Shown here: positions 11,942 to 14,647 of the stretch, in pieces
How the letters are laid out: every line of letters starts with the position of its first letter
Numbering within the stretch: position 1 is the stretch's first letter
NCBI GenBank assembly: GCA_012963655.1
Contig: DTVI01000506.1
Coordinates: 1-14,647 of the forward strand
DNA from: Sulfurimonas sp.
Lineage (GTDB): Bacteria > Campylobacterota > Campylobacteria > Campylobacterales > Sulfurimonadaceae
Length of the DNA stretch: 14,647 bases
Direction of reading: 5' to 3'
Notes under the pieces: generated by a model
What the model was told of the DNA's origin: nothing
The model's input: only the letters and a program-made list of their open reading frames with translations
Databases searched by the model: none
Translations under genes and position numbers: made by a program

Positions 11942-13852
11942 TTAGACTTCTCTTTTTAAATAATCTTGCACCTTAGCTATAAGTTCCTCATCATTGGCCA
12001 TATCAACGTACTTAAAACTTTGCCCACTTTGTTCACTTCCACTTAAAAGATCCCCACTCTTTCTATATTGTAAATCCAGTCTTGCTATATCAAAACCACT
12101 GATTGTAGATGAAAAAGATTCTAAACGAGGTGATTTTTGAGTATTGGTATAAAGATAACAATATCCCTTTAAACCTGTTCTACTTACCCGTCCTCTAAGT
12201 TGGTGCAAGGTTGATAAGCCTAAACGTTCTGCACCAACAATAACCACTATTGTAAGTTCAGGTAAGGATATTCCTACTTCAACAACGGTTGTTGCTAAAA
12301 GGATATTTCCTTTTTCTCTGAAGTCTATAAGTACCTGTTCTTTTTCCTTATCCTTACCATGTGTTACATACACCTTATCAAACTTCTTTTCCCAAAAGCC
12401 TCTTGCTTCTTCTATACTTTGATACTCAATAAACTCACTTTGTTCTACTAAGGGGTAAACAATTAAGACCTGATGTTTTTTTTCAAGTTCAACTTCTATA
12501 TGTTTTAAGAGTTCACTAAAGTCACTTTTATGAATAACACTCGTTTGTATATCTTTTTTAAAAGGCGTTTGTGTGATAAGTGAAACATCAAGTAAGGAAG
12601 AGTTTATCATGGCCTGAGTTCTAGGTATTGGTGTGGCTGAAAACTGTAAGAAGTGTGGTCTTGCGAATGTTTGAGATACGGCTTTACCTGAAACATTTCT
12701 TTGCGACCGACTCGTCTTGTTTAAGGATGCGGCTTCGCCTGAAACATCGCTTTGCAACCGACTCGTCTTGTTTTCCATCATTTTTGAGAGCTTATTTCTT
12801 TGCGCAGTACCAAAACGATGTTGTTCATCTATCATAACAAGGGCCTTATCCTTTATATCTCTGTATAAAAGCGCATGGGTTCCTATTAAGAAGTCATATT
12901 GACTCAAGTCTTCTTTTTTCTTTGTTTTATTAGTAACTAAGGCTATTTTTAAATCAGGTAAGAATTTTTGTGCTTCTTCAAAAAGTTGATTCGCAAGTAC
13001 AGTTGTAGGCGCCATTAAAACAGACCCATGTTCTTTTGCCATATAAGCACTGGCTAAAATAACCATGGTCTTACCTGAGCCAACATCTCCTACTATCATA
13101 CGTTTTGCAGAAATATCTTTTGCCATATCCTTTTGTATCTTATTAATGGCTCGTAATTGGTCCTGTGTAAGCTCAAAAGGCAATGCCTTAGCCCAAGCCT
13201 CATATTTACCTTTAAAGCTTTTAATCGCAGGATATGACTCTTTTTTTCCTAACAAAATTTTGAGATGATTATATAACTCTGCAAACTTTAAAGAATGAAA
13301 GTTTTTTTCATAGGCTTCACTTCCTTCTTTAGGTGGAAAGTCTAGGGGAAAATGTAAGAAGTATAAATCTTTTGACACCTCTTCACTTAAACCTTCTTGC
13401 CTAAGGTTTTCAATGTTGACATATTTTGTAATCAATCTTCTTAATATATCTTGGCGAAGGGGTGTCTTATAACTAGGAACTATTCCTCCTGATTTTTTTA
13501 CAATACGAGGTTGAACCATTTGTAAGTTATTAAAATTAAGCTCAAGTTTCCCATAAACAAAGATTCTTTCACCCACTATAAACTGATGTCTATGATAAGA
13601 CTTAGGTTGAAATAAAACAGCTTCAACCTCACAATTAAGATTAAAACAAAAAAAGCGTAGTTTATTAAATTTTACAGAAGGGGAAAAAGATTTTATTTCT
13701 ACATCAAGGGCTTGAAATGTCCCAATACGAGGTGAGTTATAAAGAGTTCTATCTTCATATGCATTAGGCAGAAGTAAGGCAAGTTCAATGCAGTTTTTCT
13801 TCCCCACTTTTTTAAAGCGAGGAAGATCATCTTCATTTATACTTACCAACAT
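11942..13852 (-). CDS. recG: ATP-dependent DNA helicase RecG with an in-frame repeat insertion
   Basis: RecG is a branched-DNA translocase that remodels stalled forks and recombination junctions. The N-terminal wedge/OB region (about 50-120) precedes a superfamily 2 core with Walker A GDVGSGKT (255-262), the DEQHR box (342-346), FSATPIPRT (404-412), TTVVEVG (521-527) and motif VI QLRGRVSRTG (551-560). The 636-residue length is longer than campylobacterial RecG usually is. The excess is mostly a 34-residue insertion (361-394) between motifs II and III, made of two 17-residue repeats. The frame is intact and all helicase motifs are kept, so the enzyme is probably active with an added surface loop. 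The gene starts 5 nt after the M16 peptidase stop with only a weak AGAAG ribosome site, suggesting coupling. Confidence 0.95.
   Translation of the reverse strand: MLVSINEDDLPRFKKVGKKNCIELALLLPNAYEDRTLYNSPRIGTFQALDVEIKSFSPSVKFNKLRFFCFNLNCEVEAVLFQPKSYHRHQFIVGERIFVYGKLELNFNNLQMVQPRIVKKSGGIVPSYKTPLRQDILRRLITKYVNIENLRQEGLSEEVSKDLYFLHFPLDFPPKEGSEAYEKNFHSLKFAELYNHLKILLGKKESYPAIKSFKGKYEAWAKALPFELTQDQLRAINKIQKDMAKDISAKRMIVGDVGSGKTMVILASAYMAKEHGSVLMAPTTVLANQLFEEAQKFLPDLKIALVTNKTKKKEDLSQYDFLIGTHALLYRDIKDKALVMIDEQHRFGTAQRNKLSKMMENKTSRLQSDVSGEAASLNKTSRSQRNVSGKAVSQTFARPHFLQFSATPIPRTQAMINSSLLDVSLITQTPFKKDIQTSVIHKSDFSELLKHIEVELEKKHQVLIVYPLVEQSEFIEYQSIEEARGFWEKKFDKVYVTHGKDKEKEQVLIDFREKGNILLATTVVEVGISLPELTIVVIVGAERLGLSTLHQLRGRVSRTGLKGYCYLYTNTQKSPRLESFSSTISGFDIARLDLQYRKSGDLLSGSEQSGQSFKYVDMANDEELIAKVQDYLKREV
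12671..12772 (-). repeat. two tandem 51-bp repeats inserted in frame in recG
   Basis: Unit 1 (12722-12772) encodes NKTSRLQSDVSGEAASL and unit 2 (12671-12721) encodes NKTSRSQRNVSGKAVSQ. They match at 42 of 51 bases. The core is relatively GC-rich. It includes a GGC-TTC-GCC mini-hairpin nested between GATG and CATC in unit 1. Removing exactly 102 bp would restore the usual short link between DEQHRFG and FLQFSATP. The repeats are unlike the rest of recG and look like small palindromic repeats able to insert in coding DNA. Confidence 0.85.
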
Positions 13853-13857
13853 GGCTT

Positions 13858-14647
13858 CTATTGCGTAACGATGGCGTAGGTAAGCTTTAGAATTTCATCA
13901 TGCTTTTTAATAAAAGCATTTAGGTCTTTAAGTTCAAGTTTCTCAATCTTATCAAGTTCAATTTGAGAATTATTAAGAGGAGCACCCTTATAATAATCCA
14001 TAAAAGTACGTCCAAGTCTTTGAGAAAGTGTTTCAACTCTTAATGGCTCAGAACCTAAAAGAAATTTCTTTGCTTGATCAAGTTCATCTTGAGTCACACC
14101 CTTCTCTACAAAGGTCTTCATCACTTCATTTACAGACTTTTGCGCTTCATCTTGTGTTTCTAGTTTTGTTTGAAGGTAACCTGAGAAGTATGAAGATGTT
14201 TTATTAACAACAACACGTCCATAAGCCGAATATGCAAGCCCTTTCTTTACACGTATTTCTTCCATAAGACGTGAACCAAAACCTGATGAGCCTAAGATAA
14301 AAATCGCAACACGCGACTTGAAATAATCTTCGTCTCCTGTCTTCATGTCAAAAGGAGAGCCAAAATAAACATAAGCTTGTTCTGTTTTCTTGCGAATAAT
14401 TTCTTCTTGAGTTTTTACATTTACATCAAAATAAGGAAGTTCTGCTGTTTTTCCTACCTTTAAAGATGATAATATTTTTTGAACACTTGCATTAGCTTCA
14501 TCCGTGTTCAAATCTCCACCCATAACGATAATTGCACGTGAACTTACAATATGCTCATCTATAAAACTTTTAATATCTTTAAGTTTAAGGGCGCTCACAC
14601 TTTTACTTGTTCCAATAGTAGGTAAAGAAAGAACTGTATTTTTAAAC
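13858..14647 (-). CDS. M16-family zinc peptidase, N-terminal part outside the window
   Basis: This is a pitrilysin-type (M16) protein. About 263 C-terminal codons are visible. The frame stays open to the window edge, upstream residues include LPTIGTSKSVSALKL, and so the GTG at 14596-14598 is internal and not a start. A linker helix and VMGGDL typically end the catalytic N-domain. The second M16 domain follows with SGFGSRLMEEIRVKKGLAYS, the conserved Arg/Tyr region that helps bind substrate. The zinc site HxxEH would lie in the missing half, so catalytic status cannot be judged. Such proteins usually act in the periplasm. Any signal peptide would be off the edge. recG starts 5 nt after its stop. 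Confidence 0.88.
   Translation of the reverse strand, partial: FKNTVLSLPTIGTSKSVSALKLKDIKSFIDEHIVSSRAIIVMGGDLNTDEANASVQKILSSLKVGKTAELPYFDVNVKTQEEIIRKKTEQAYVYFGSPFDMKTGDEDYFKSRVAIFILGSSGFGSRLMEEIRVKKGLAYSAYGRVVVNKTSSYFSGYLQTKLETQDEAQKSVNEVMKTFVEKGVTQDELDQAKKFLLGSEPLRVETLSQRLGRTFMDYYKGAPLNNSQIELDKIEKLELKDLNAFIKKHDEILKLTYAIVTQ

Noticed and set aside
12671..12772. CRISPR or tandem-repeat array
   Set aside because: Only two directly abutting copies, no spacers, and the reading frame runs through them.
12628..12902. Plus-strand open frames opposite recG containing the repeated peptide KHxFATDSSC
   Set aside because: The repetition only mirrors the recG 51-bp repeat on the other strand. The recG frame with all helicase motifs is clearly the real one.
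14596..14598. GTG as the start of the M16 peptidase
   Set aside because: The frame continues upstream without a stop to the window edge and reads as M16 sequence, so the gene is truncated by the window, not starting here.

Overview
The window is AT-rich and reads as Campylobacterota (Epsilonproteobacteria), most likely a free-living flagellate related to Sulfurimonas or Sulfurovum. The main reason is the order lon, bamD, then divergently fliW, proC. From memory this matches Campylobacter jejuni Cj1073c-Cj1076. The fliW-type flagellin checkpoint, the 'KAFTxIELIFVI' style of pilin leader and the short RecG also fit. The genus is an inference.

Left part (1-3815) is housekeeping. On the minus strand the outer-membrane lipoprotein gene bamD is followed by lon, whose protease end lies outside the window. 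A divergent 315-bp region separates them from fliW-proC, which overlap by 8 nt on the plus strand.

Middle part (about 3812-11190) is the accessory and most interesting section. It is a self-contained, translationally coupled four-gene unit. It begins with a 1696-residue secreted modular protein (pre-peptidase-like, CUB-like and cadherin-like modules, then a long MshQ-like region). Three minor-pilin genes of PilV/MshD, PilW/MshO and PilX/MshP type follow. Hairpin terminators bracket the unit, and three GTAAAC repeats spaced 11 bp apart lie upstream. The simplest reading is a tip complex of a type IV pilus or pseudopilus: three minor pilins that carry or prime a giant adhesin. No major pilin, ATPase or platform protein is encoded here, so the machine must be elsewhere in the genome.

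Right part (11268-14647) has the long-form ribosome hibernation factor gene hpf on the plus strand. It converges on a minus-strand pair, an M16 peptidase (cut by the window edge) followed 5 nt later by recG. The 128-bp convergent gap holds an 88-bp element made of a 12-bp outer inverted repeat enclosing two hairpins. recG carries a two-copy, 51-bp in-frame repeat between helicase motifs II and III, which looks like a small mobile palindromic repeat tolerated inside a protein.

No rRNA, tRNA, CRISPR array, transposase or prophage gene was seen.
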